NCBI GenBank assembly: GCA_026874595.1 | Contig: CM049320.1 | Location: 15,544,488 to 15,608,487 of the forward strand | Direction of reading: 5' to 3' | Length of the DNA: 64,000 nucleotides | From: Sipunculus nudus | Taxonomy: Eukaryota; Annelida; Sipuncula; Golfingiida; Sipunculidae | In this document: in pieces, positions 52,451 through 61,673 of the stretch | How the letters are laid out: every line of letters begins with the position of its first letter | How positions within the stretch are numbered: the stretch's first letter is position 1 | Notes under the pieces: generated by a model | Seen by the model: the letters and a program-made list of their open reading frames with translations, nothing else | Databases searched by the model: none | What the model was told of the DNA's origin: nothing | Made by a program: the position numbers and the translations under genes

Positions 52451-53694
52451 GATGTGATCACGTGAATTCAGTATCTGTTTTGCAATAAAAGTATCATTGA
52501 AAAATGATTACATATATGATTTTATATATATATATATCATTTACCACTGTGTCCACAGGAAAATTGAACCAATATTGTATACCCTATGGGGTTATTTTTA
52601 GTTAACTAGATCCTATATTTCTGTACAAAACGTCTATAAACGGTCTGATATTCGTCGAGTCGGTCACTTTCATAACTTGCGTTTAGTTTTAATGATACTG
52701 AGCCCCCAGAAGCATTATCCTTTATTAAACCAATGAGTACTGGGCTTTATGTACCATGGTATTTAGTATCATACCCAACTCCATGCAAAATACATACTGT
52801 ACCTATTGTTCTTTTGTGACATAATTAACCATTTTTAACTGATATTAATGCACATCATATGTCTTGGAGCATGTGTCTCGGTCCTCCTGAGGGCTCGCTT
52901 CGTAAACATTCGTCCGTTTTTGTGGAATTCTGACTGACACCGACATGGCTGCCATCTGTGGACTATATAAAGAACTAATATTAAAATATTTGAAGAAAAT
53001 GAGTTGTCCAGATATGTTTGACAAATGGTTGAGATTTATTACTTTATAAGTAACTCTAATTACATCAGTGGACCATGCACTTACATGTTTTACACAGGTA
53101 AGTCCCACATAAATGTTAATTTTTCTACTGATGTGAAGACAAGGGCTTGAATACTTTATCCAGTGTCAAAAGAACATGATTATTAATACTCTACTCAACC
53201 GTCAGAGGTCAGCATTTGCCTATAACAACTGTTGATCAAATATTGATTTCTATTCCGGGCAGGGGTGCGGCCGCTTAATAATAACATCGTAGGGTAACGT
53301 CCTGGATGTTTGTTAATTCCAAAAATTAGTTAAGGATAATCGATAAATTATCGTTATGTTTTTGAAGAATCCATAACATTTCTGTAAACGTATATCGTTT
53401 TTAACACAGGTAGAAATAAATCCTTACCACGCAACCCCGTGTGACTGGTGTTCGGAAATGTTCATTTCTGGTCTTGATTTGTCGGGAACTGTACCAATTG
53501 TGCACTTAGGGGGTCATTTTCTATATTTCCCTATAGATCCTGATGAAAGCAACACTTATGTTCGCGTGGGAGCTCTCTCAGTGACAGGTATCATAATATA
53601 ACTGTGAACTCCGCCAATACAACCCAAAGATACACCGTATCAAACCTTTACAGTTCGGGTATTATGCTAGTATTTAAATAACCATTCCTACCGG
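52451..53694. other. AT-rich noncoding stretch
   Basis: No gene or repeat is recognised. Confidence 0.5.
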
Positions 53695-54000
53695 CTTCTG
53701 TGGCTCAAGGGTAGGGCATATAACTCCGAGAGATCAGCCGAGGCGGTGATAATTTTTAAGGGTGACCCTCACCCAGTGTGAGCGATCTGCAGCCTTACTG
53801 CATGGTTAGGTCGTGTCAAACGGCCGTACTTCACTCACATACGAGTGCGCCTTTTGGGGGCTCCTCTGTGGTAGAAACCAGCGATTTGGACGAATAATCA
53901 CCAAGGGCAGGTGCAATAGTCACCTGGCCCGGTTAACACCAGGTTGTAAAGGAAAGGAAGCGTGTGATATGGCCTGGTCAGGTAGTCCCCAACCGGAATG
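53695..54000 (+). mobile_element. Possible SINE-like repeat
   Basis: Begins with an A-box-like TGTGGCTCAAGGGTAGGGC, but the B-box position reads AAGGGTGACCCTCACC, which is degenerate. A structured, GC-richer body of about 200 bp ends near 53999. Without a second copy in the window this is tentative. Confidence 0.35.
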
Positions 54001-54853
54001 AAATTCTGCAGATGTACATATATAACTAGAGTTAAGTTAGCATTAAAAAATGAAGGCGGTTATCTCATACTGAAAAAAAAGTTAAGTTTAAAAAAATATA
54101 ATTCCTAGCATAAACGCGCGGTCTTGACTACCCGCTACAGGATAAATACAGCATACATAAGTATATAATCGCATAAATGTCTTCATATGCAGGCCTAGCG
54201 CCAGATCGGCCCTCAGACATTATGGCCAGAATACTGGCTTGCCAGAGTGCCTGGACATCAAACTCTAAGGATCGCATTATAAGGCCCCATGAGGATGCAA
54301 ATATTTTCGTCATTTTTGACAACGCATCATTGCTTACAAGTATCGTGTCACTTCAAATAAACCCACTAGACCTTTTAATAAGTTTCTTATCTCTCCACCG
54401 ACACCTACCATGTGTGTGAAATATTCCGTTATAACCCAATATATTCGTATATTGATCTGCATGTATGGGAGATTTCTGCATGCGGTCTGCCTGCTGACTG
54501 TATGCGAAGATACAGTTATAAAGCGTGGCCTGGCCTTGAAGGGCGCGGTTCTAAATTTGGCTTGTGTCACGACTCAGTAAGGGGCCCTAACTGAGTCTTG
54601 TTTTTCACGGCTAATGCAAGCCTGGTAGCTGGCCTTCCCTGATACTGGGGTACTAGTTTTGGATTAAAGTGCTCGGTTATAATTATTTGGACTCAAATAC
54701 ACGAAGGCACCCCTTGTTGCTCGATATAAAATATATGGGGCCTCATTAATGAAAAACGATGAACTTTAAAATAGGGAGGAATGGAGGCTGAACGATCGAA
54801 GGACCGATCGATACGGCGGAGAAAACTAGGATCTGATCCTGAGCTGGTATGAT
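54001..54853. other. Noncoding stretch 3' of homeobox copy 1
   Basis: Contains overlapping frames of 60-80 codons on both strands without recognisable features. The 3' UTR of the minus-strand homeobox gene should lie in its right part. Confidence 0.4.
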
Positions 54854-55702
54854 TTAGCTGGTCGCCACTAGAGGGCTCTTGCGTCTTCTGTCGATCTCTC
54901 TGATGGTCTTTGTGTTACCAGATCTCAGACGACGGTTGGCAAACCATTTCCTGACTTGTTCTGTAGTGATTCCACCAGTGGTGGCCAGGTACTCAGTGGT
55001 CTCGGCGGTCGGGTACGGGTGCTCCTCATTCATAGAGTACCAGTTCTCCATGATACGAGTAGCTACAGGGTTCAGCTTGGCGGGCTTGGTTTTCCTGGGT
55101 CGGATGGCTGGAGCAGCAGCAACTTCCGTCAGGCTGATCACATGACCTGATTCTACCTGATGACACCACTGCTGGACTTTCATGACTGATGAGAATGCTG
55201 TGCTGGTTGTCATAGTAACTGGTGATATCTTGCAGTTGCCTTGGTGACACCCCTTTAGCACTCAGCGCCTGGTAACGCTGTCCTTCAAGTTGACTGGCCT
55301 CCATGGCGTAATAATTCTGGATCTCCTGGGACCTCGTCTTCTGCTTGGACTCGAGCGTCAGTAGTTGAAGGTTCAATATGGCGTTTCGGAGAGACAGCGG
55401 TTCAGGAAACACGTTCTTGACTGGTGCTGCCACCTGTGACACGGTGACTTCCTGTTTGTGGTACATAGGTGCTGCTACCTGTGACGTGGTGGCTTTCGAT
55501 CTGCGGTGTACGATGGTGCATGGAATCACTGCGGCCGTGGTCATGACGGGGCCTTGCTGACACAGTCAGATATCGTGCTGAACCAGTCTCTTAGTTGCTC
55601 TGCGTTCAGTGCTGTCAGTGGCTGTCTTACTTGTACAGGCTCTGTCCTGCTGATGGCCGTCTGATTCCATCTAGATTTTCGGACTGGCGTCATAAGTGAT
55701 GG
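54854..55702 (-). pseudogene. TALE-class homeobox gene, copy 1 (complete homeodomain, frame shifts upstream)
   Basis: The main coding exon starts after an acceptor TATTTTCTGCAG at 55703 and ends at a stop at 54854. It reads in three successive frames. The first gives about 50 residues, with PLTALNAEQLRDWFSTISDC, to a stop at 55541. The second starts at an ATG at 55544 and carries SQVAAP repeats and SQEIQNYYAMEASQLEGQRY. The third carries the homeodomain. The homeodomain (about 55102-54914) begins RPRKTKPAKLNP and has the three-residue loop extension EEHPYP that defines TALE proteins, then GGITTEQVRKWFANRRLRSG with W48, F49, N51 and R53 equivalents. WFANRR and the overall divergence fit the spiralian-expanded TALE group (SPILE-like) better than Pbx, Meis, Tgif or Irx; the group name is inference. 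Either it is a young pseudogene, or the frame breaks reflect sequencing errors or an unusual splice. It is head to head with copy 2. Confidence 0.7.
54914..55102 (-). other. TALE homeodomain of copy 1
   Basis: Sixty-three codons from RPRKTKPAK to RLRSGNT, the length expected for a TALE homeodomain (60 plus 3). Copy 2 matches it almost residue for residue from ATRIMENWYSM onward. Confidence 0.85.
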
Positions 55703-56219
55703 CTGCAGAAAATAAAAGAAATGCGTCACATTGTAAATTGAAAATTAATTTCCGTACATTTTTTTTCTGTTGAAAGTGAACATAGAGCAATCATCCTTAT
55801 ATATCGATGAACCAAAGATAAATTACACGTAAGGATAGTATTTATTATCAGTTATATATTAGGATATCAGATCAACACTGTTATAATTAAATTTATTTAA
55901 AACTAGGTGTTCCATGATAGGAACAATTTAATATAATTTTGCATTATTTCTCATCTAAAAATTTATTGATAAAATTAAATCATTGTTTACATTTTATCCA
56001 GGATCCTTCTTTATTATATATAAAGTTATTGTTCGACTTGATACCCACCATTTGTACGTTGTTGTCTGGTTGTGTAGTCGGTCCAAAATACAGGATGGAA
56101 CTAGGCTCCACTTATTCTATTCCTGAGCAGTATTTGAGTACAAGCAGCCACGTTCACTTGGATCAGTGAGTAGCAAGTTGAGTAGATTCTGAGTAAAGAC
56201 TGAGGTTGATTTGTAGCGT
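55703..56219 (-). other. Predicted first exon and intron of homeobox copy 1
   Basis: Downstream of the TATA box on the minus strand lies a short GC-balanced stretch (about 56240-56055) that would be exon 1. It holds an ATG followed by a possible donor (ATG/GTGGGT near 56058-56050). The rest to the acceptor at 55703 is AT-rich and intron-like. Splicing ATG directly to exon 2 would be in phase, but exon 2 also has its own ATG (55693), so exon 1 may be noncoding. This is a model from signals only. Confidence 0.35.
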
Positions 56220-56400
56220 TGAGCAGATTCTGAGTGAATGATACCTACTCACCAGCTACTCAACTTTATATACCAGCTACTTTGCGGTGATCAGTCATTA
56301 GGTTCCGTCATTTGATGACCCAAATAATCTTTGATCCGGCCGGCTTTGATCCCTTTGAACATCACAGGGTAGTTTAATTAATCAAAGACTCTGGTTACTT
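56220..56400 (-). promoter_or_regulatory. TATA-box promoter with clustered TCF/LEF-type sites (homeobox copy 1)
   Basis: On the minus strand TATATAAAG (plus 56264-56272) is a canonical TATA box. Within about 120 bp upstream lie CTTTGATC at 56329-56336 and 56344-56351, CTTTGAA at 56353-56359 and ATCAAAG at 56381-56387 (plus coordinates), all matching the TCF/LEF core. The same order of ATCAAAG sites and the GAACCTA...TGATCAC block recur upstream of copy 2 (58960-59035), so the element is shared by the pair. Wnt/beta-catenin input is inferred from motifs. Confidence 0.6.
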
Positions 56401-56654
56401 ACCTAAGGTTAGTTCAGAGTCACTCTCTTTTGTTCAACTGCTCGGCTCACACCGATCAAACAAAGTTTGGTAGTCGAGCTTGTGTGTTTGTACAGGTCTA
56501 AATGGTCAAGATAAGTTTGTTCAGTTGTTTGTTTATTTCCCTGGCGCTGACTTGATCATGGCTGGATATTTGCTCGGATGTTTCGTAAAAAATTTAGACC
56601 GTAGAAAAAGGTCCTGCTTGGGAGGGTAATGTACAATTATATATAATCGTATAG

Positions 56655-56710
56655 AGCAAACCAACAATTGGACGGTTATGGGTTCAATTCCCACGCGGAG
56701 TGAACAGAAT
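56655..56710 (+). repeat. tRNA-like 3' half (SINE fragment)
   Basis: GGACGGTTATGGGTTCAATT and the following CCCACG give a B box and a T-arm-like stem. The A-box side is replaced by AT-rich sequence, so no functional tRNA is present. The GGAGGGTAA stretch just upstream recurs near 56861 and 57364. Confidence 0.45.
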
Positions 56711-56870
56711 TTTCTGTGTATTCCTGTTATTTCTCTCTTTATGAATCACGCAGTATTTCCAATACATTTTGCATTATCCCTACATTTATAATTTCCCTTT
56801 GGTTACATTTAATTGGGATTTACATAATCAATAGAAACACAAACAGATATAACTTTCCCTGGAGGGTAAT

Positions 56871-56872
56871 TG

Positions 56873-56943
<71 letters not shown>
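56871..56943. repeat. (AT)n microsatellite
   Basis: About 70 bp of AT immediately left of a palindromic insert. Confidence 0.95.
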
Positions 56944-56947
<4 letters not shown>

Positions 56948-57020
56948 AATATAATACATTATGGTTCAATACATCACAGTGAAAGTGATCTAATGTGCAA
57001 GGGAGCATTAATGATATCAT

Positions 57021-57130
57021 ACTATGTGTATAGTTAGCTTGACTTCATAATGTAATACAGTACTATATATTCAGCTTACCAGCCGGCCCACTAAAGTACT
57101 GGATGAAATATAGCTAACTATACACATAGT
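57021..57130. repeat. 110-bp palindromic insert in (AT)n
   Basis: Perfect 19-bp inverted repeats (ACTATGTGTATAGTTAGCT at 57021-57039 and its complement at 57112-57130). Inside is a second stem, CAGTACT facing AGTACTG. AT microsatellite lies on both sides. Confidence 0.8.
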
Positions 57131-57132
57131 AA

Positions 57133-57136
<4 letters not shown>

Positions 57137-57176
<40 letters not shown>
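57137..57176. repeat. (AT)n microsatellite
   Basis: AT tract separating two palindromic inserts. Confidence 0.9.
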
Positions 57177-57320
57177 CTCTGGAGAAAAACAACACTTAAT
57201 TCACAACAGTCTGTTTCACGGGGTGCGACCCGATCATCAGGTAAATGTGGTTAGAATCCAGATTAGAATGAAAGTGAAACAGACTGTTGTGAATTAAGTG
57301 TTGTTTTTCTCCAGAGTTAT
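57173..57320. repeat. Perfect 47-bp inverted repeat with 54-bp spacer
   Basis: Arms 57173-57219 and 57274-57320 are perfect reverse complements (47/47 by eye). The spacer starts GGGGTGCGACCCGATCATCAGG. The insert continues to about 57379 and is bounded on both sides by (AT)n. Identity of the arms implies a recent event or gene conversion. Confidence 0.9.
57200..57260 (-). ncRNA. Hammerhead-ribozyme-like motif
   Basis: On the minus strand the core CTGATGA (57240-57234) is followed by a stem II formed by CGGG and CCCG around a 6-base loop, then GAAA (57217-57214), then a 3-bp stem III (ACA/TGT) and the cleavage-type triplet GTT. A short stem I can be drawn between TTTAC before the core and GTGAA after it. 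Small stem III is typical of hammerheads in Penelope-like elements and retrozymes. The pair next to the core in stem II would be U-U, which may weaken activity. Confidence 0.45.
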
Positions 57321-57378
57321 ACCGCTCTGGCCTAGTCTGTAGGCCATAGAGCACTTTACATCGGAGGGTAACACTACC

Positions 57379-57379
<1 letters not shown>

Positions 57380-57418
<39 letters not shown>
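57380..57418. repeat. (AT)n microsatellite
   Basis: AT tract closing the right side of the inverted-repeat insert. Confidence 0.9.
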
Positions 57419-57420
<2 letters not shown>

Positions 57421-58085
57421 TATAATCAGGAAAAGATTTGGGGATTGGAGAGTTTGGGATTGTGTTATTATCAACTGTATAATTATGCACTCATACTATT
57501 AACTAAGAAGATAATGCCTGGAAATCGCAAATTTTAATATTGATTTCTGTTGTAAAGATGACTGACTTTAACTTTTCACATGATATCACAATACAGGCGT
57601 GTGTTTATGAATAGTCATAAGTAAGGTTGTATTTTAAACAATGTTGTTATATATAAATAAAAGGGTTTCGGTATGAGATGGATAGGTATACGATGGGTGA
57701 CTCAGAATTCTCCCTTTTTGGCATTGCATATCAACGGAAAATTATCACGATGTGATCGAAAATACATTATATGATTTCCAATACATATAAATGAAAAAAA
57801 ATATTTACACCATTGCAATTGCCAGATGGACAAGCCCAAACAACTGAACGATGCCCGCTCATACTCCCAGGTAAACCCTTAATTAATTTATTTCTCAACA
57901 TGGTGGACAGTTTGCTGGTAAACTAATTAGCAGTTAGTTTGAACAGGTATTACATTTAATCCTCGCAGTTCAAATATTAACAAATAGCCATGTTATTTTC
58001 AACGCAGTATACTACATCACATAATCTCCTTCGATGGATCATCTGTGATTCGTCGCCAAAATACAAATTTCAATAAATTCTTTAT

Positions 58086-58162
<77 letters not shown>

Positions 58163-58850
58163 TTCTTCAACATGATCTCTTGCGGATGTAAAATAAGCTA
58201 AACCAGAGAGGTAACAATAAGTTCTAATACCTTAACTCATGTATAATTTGATTTTTTGATAGAACCCGCAAATTAGAGAGAAAATAACACACTTTAAATG
58301 CTGGGGGGAGGCTGGGATATATATGTGTTAACTAATCCATAGTGAGAGTAAAAGGCTAAAATAACATCTATAATGGCCACAGAAATAAAATTATATGCCT
58401 CTAATAAGTTAATTATCTGCCAAGCAACGATTCATATAACATACTTACTATGAAACCTAATATTATAACAAAATTATATGAATATATAATATATATAATA
58501 AGTATATAATATATTAACAAATATGCAGAGAGAGAGAGAAAGAGAGAAAGAAAGAGAGAACGTGTGTATTAGGACAACAATTAAAACACTAACAGATAAA
58601 TGAATTCTATATATAATTATTTACAGAAACTTTTAAAGTATTGCTTGGATTGATTTATAATGTCCTGCAGACCAAAAAGTGACAATAAGTGTATTTCACA
58701 GCAAATAATGTACCAGGAATCGTGAATCATGAACATAAACAAAAGCATAGCCATCTTCAAAAGTCCAAAACAAATCCCCCAAAATCTTTCAGCAGTGGCC
58801 AAATTTTGTTTGATTTCATTAACTGGGTCGTAAAATAAACAAACATGAGG
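57421..58850. other. Noncoding spacer between the two homeobox promoters
   Basis: No gene is seen. It contains (AT)n at 58088-58160 and a GA-rich tract at 58527-58560. Confidence 0.5.
58088..58160. repeat. (AT)n microsatellite
   Basis: About 73 bp of uninterrupted AT. Confidence 0.95.
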
Positions 58851-58889
58851 ACAAACTAATCTTGATCAGTGTGAGCTGGACGTAGCAAA

Positions 58890-59110
58890 TTACAAACAGT
58901 GCTTTGATGAGCAGGATTGAGTTTGGTATTCAATAATTGATAAATTAAAGTAGACAGTCATGCTCAAAGCATCAAAAGTTTAACGGATCAAAGAACCGTT
59001 TGGGCATCAAACGACTGAACCTATTATTGATCACTCCCAGTGAATACCGTGTGAGTACCTGGCTGATAGAGTCGAGTAGCCGGTGAGTACTCATTCATTA
59101 TTGCCAAACA
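58890..59110 (+). promoter_or_regulatory. Decayed promoter of homeobox copy 2
   Basis: Homologous, in opposite orientation, to the copy 1 promoter. CTTTGATG (58902-58909), ATCAAAAG (58971-58978), GATCAAAG (58986-58993) and ATCAAACG (59006-59013) are followed by GAACCTATTATTGATCAC and GAGTAGCCGGTGAGTA. Where copy 1 has GGTATATAAAG, this copy has GGCTGATAGAG, so the TATA box is lost. Confidence 0.6.
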
Positions 59111-59329
59111 CCCGTTTAGTGCTCAGAACCCTCATAACCAGCGTTTTCGATTAAATTTGCGGCATCGTATCGTGCATAGATAGTGCACTGATAATAAACT
59201 AAGCTCACTTGGACGTTCAAAGCCTTGAGGAAATGGATTCCCTTCCGTGTTCAGGAGCTGCACAAGCAGGATAACTGCTGGCAACACTGAACGAGCCAGT
59301 CCATGTTCCGTCAGAAACGATGGACCGGA

Positions 59330-59482
59330 AGTCACCACGTCAAAGGTGGCAGCACCTACTTACCACAGACAGGAAGTCACCACGTCAAAGGTGGCAACAA
59401 CTACCTACCACAGACAGGTCGTCACCACAACACAGGTGGCAGCACTTACCTACAACAGACAGGAATTCACCGCGTCACAGGT
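59330..59482 (+). repeat. 45-bp coding minisatellite
   Basis: Three and a half 45-bp units encoding 15-residue repeats of the EVTTSKVAAPTYHRQ type. About two more units follow the insertion at 63182-63260. Copy 1 has two diverged units. Confidence 0.8.
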
Positions 59483-59565
59483 CAGTGGCGTATCGAGTAT
59501 TTGAAAATAGAGGGGGTGCAGGTCATAAGTCGAAAAAGGGGGCTATTCTTCGTCTTTTAGACATG

Positions 59566-59570
<5 letters not shown>

Positions 59571-59608
<38 letters not shown>
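59571..59608. repeat. (AT)n microsatellite
   Basis: AT tract near the left end of the hAT-like insertion. Confidence 0.9.
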
Positions 59609-59614
<6 letters not shown>

Positions 59615-59672
59615 ATATATATTAATAAATCTTTTTTTTTTTAATTATACTGATATTCCACAAAGCCCTATC

Positions 59673-61673
59673 TACGGAGCCCGGGAGACGACATGGTGAA
59701 AAATATTTATTAATTCGTGCGCACGAATTACTTATCCGTGCGCACGAATAACTAATTCGTGGCCACGAATTACTAATCCGTGCGCACGAATTACTAGGTG
59801 TGAAAAATATATTTCCAAGGTGGAAAAAATATTTATTAATTCGTGCGCACGAATTACTAATCCGTGCGCACGAATTACTAATCCGTGCGCACGAATTAGT
59901 GACCAATGAGAACAGCTCTCTTATGTTGCTGGCTCAATGCTCATTGGCTACTTATTTGTGCGCACGAGTTATTAATTCGTGCGCACGAATTACTAGCCAA
60001 TGAGAAGCAAGAACCCATCGACTCTGTCTAGGCAGAGGCTGGCAGTTTAAGCGGGCACACACGGTTGTCAAAATGGAGCCCAGCGCCTTCCGACAATTTC
60101 ATGACTTCCTACCTTGGAAAATTCGGAACTCTGTATATTGAAAATAGAAAGGGCTTTAAGCGATACTTAAAGAATATAAATATAAAACTCACAGACCCAG
60201 TTGCCGTGCATGGTGGAAAATTTCTAAGGCTTTCTCTTGTAAAACAAAACAACAACGAACCTTATAATCGTTGGGGCATAATGGGCACATTATTATAGAC
60301 AAAGCCGGCTGAAATTTTTAACAGTTATTTTGCTTCACAAAGTAACTACAGTTACAGTTCTCAACCGCCATTGACGATGATGCTAAATTGCAAATAACAC
60401 ATAAACTAGATGAAATGAACTTCACAGAACTTCTCATGTCATATTTGGAATTCGCTTTCCTGACAGGAACACATAAACATGATATGTTTGAAAGCAAATA
60501 AGCTTTTGGAAATTTTGAAAAATTATAAATTCCATTTCTCTATGAAAGTTTAAGATCGTATGTACAAATCATTAATACGTTTAGTACTGGAGTGTGGTGC
60601 TTTAATATTTAACAATTGTTCTGTCAGACAGTCATACCAGCTGGAGAGTATACAACGGAAAGCATGTTTAACATGTACTGGAGCGCTCTCGACTTCCAGC
60701 ACTGGAGCTATGGTAAACGAGCTATAAGGGTCAAGTATAAAAATAAGAAGAGAGCTGGCTATACAATCCACATTTTATGAAATGATTAACGGACTAGCTC
60801 CAGATTATCTGCTAATATATTAACTCAAACTCTGTCTCATGCTCAGCCCTATACAGTCCGCGAAAATCCCATTTGCTAAAGATACCGAGGTTCACACGGA
60901 AAGACTGTCGCTTTTCTTTCCTTCCAATTTTCTTTTCTTTCCTTTCAATAGCCTGCAAACTTTTGAACAGTTTCCTTTAATTCATTCAACTTCAATCGAT
61001 TCCTTTTAGGGAAAATGTTCGTGACTATTTAAACCCTGCCTCTCCAGAAATATACAGTTATTATTGCGACAAACATCGTCAACATGAAATTATCAATACT
61101 CGGTTACGACTAGGTGCCAGTTACTTAAATCAATACCTATTTTCAATTGGAAAGACTGATGGTTATAATCTAATTGATATGCTCGATATGGACTGAGACG
61201 TTTATTTTAATTGTATTACGCCTACCAGTATTAATATATGTATAAATATCAGTGTATGTCAATCTGTATTAACGTATTTTATGTATATATATATTTCTCT
61301 TTTCGAGTGTAAATATATGTGCACTTTCCTAATCTGATCATTTATATATACATATATATATTCATGTTAATTTTTCAGTTTCTTTTAATTTATATGCAGG
61401 AGAGCAGTTGCATTAGCCTTATCGGCTACTTTGTTATCCTATTGAAATAAATATTTTTCCACCTTGGAAATATATTTTTCACACCTAGTAATTCGTACGC
61501 ACGAATAAATAAATATTTTTTCCACCTTGGAAATTTATTTGTTCACACCGAGTAATTCGTGCGCACGGATTAGTAATTCGTGGCCACGAATTAGTAATTC
61601 GTGCGCACGGATTAGTAATTCGTGCGCACGAATTAATACATATTTTTCACCATGTCGTCTCCCGGGCTCCGTA
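59673..61673. mobile_element. 2,001-bp fold-back element made of palindromic 20-mers
   Basis: Terminal inverted repeats start TACGGAGCCCGGGAGACGAC and extend over about 200 bp at each end. They contain tandem copies of the palindrome TAATTCGTGCGCACGAATTA (14 copies or variants in total, some with GTGGCCAC or CGGATTA) and the module TTTCCAAGGTGGAAAAA. The element is flanked by direct CCTATC (59667-59672 and 61674-61679), a 6-bp target duplication. CCAATGAG occurs in both orientations near 59912, 59939 and 59996. The interior is a LINE remnant. I cannot name the superfamily; 6-bp duplications are known from Polinton and Dada-type transposons, but nothing else points to either. Open frames reading NSCARISNSCARI are translations of the palindromes. 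Confidence 0.75.
60303..61450 (+). pseudogene. Decayed non-LTR retrotransposon (LINE) fragment
   Basis: AEIFNSYFASQSNYSYSSQ at about 60309 resembles the linker before LINE reverse transcriptase. From 60558, LVLECGALIFNNCSVRQSYQ and LESIQRKACLTCTGALS, and near 61095 INTRLRLGASYLNQYLFSIG, match the C-terminal region of such proteins. Most of the polymerase domain is missing and several stops and frame shifts are present. The 3' end TTATCCTATTGAAATAAATA abuts the right fold-back arm directly. Confidence 0.7.
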
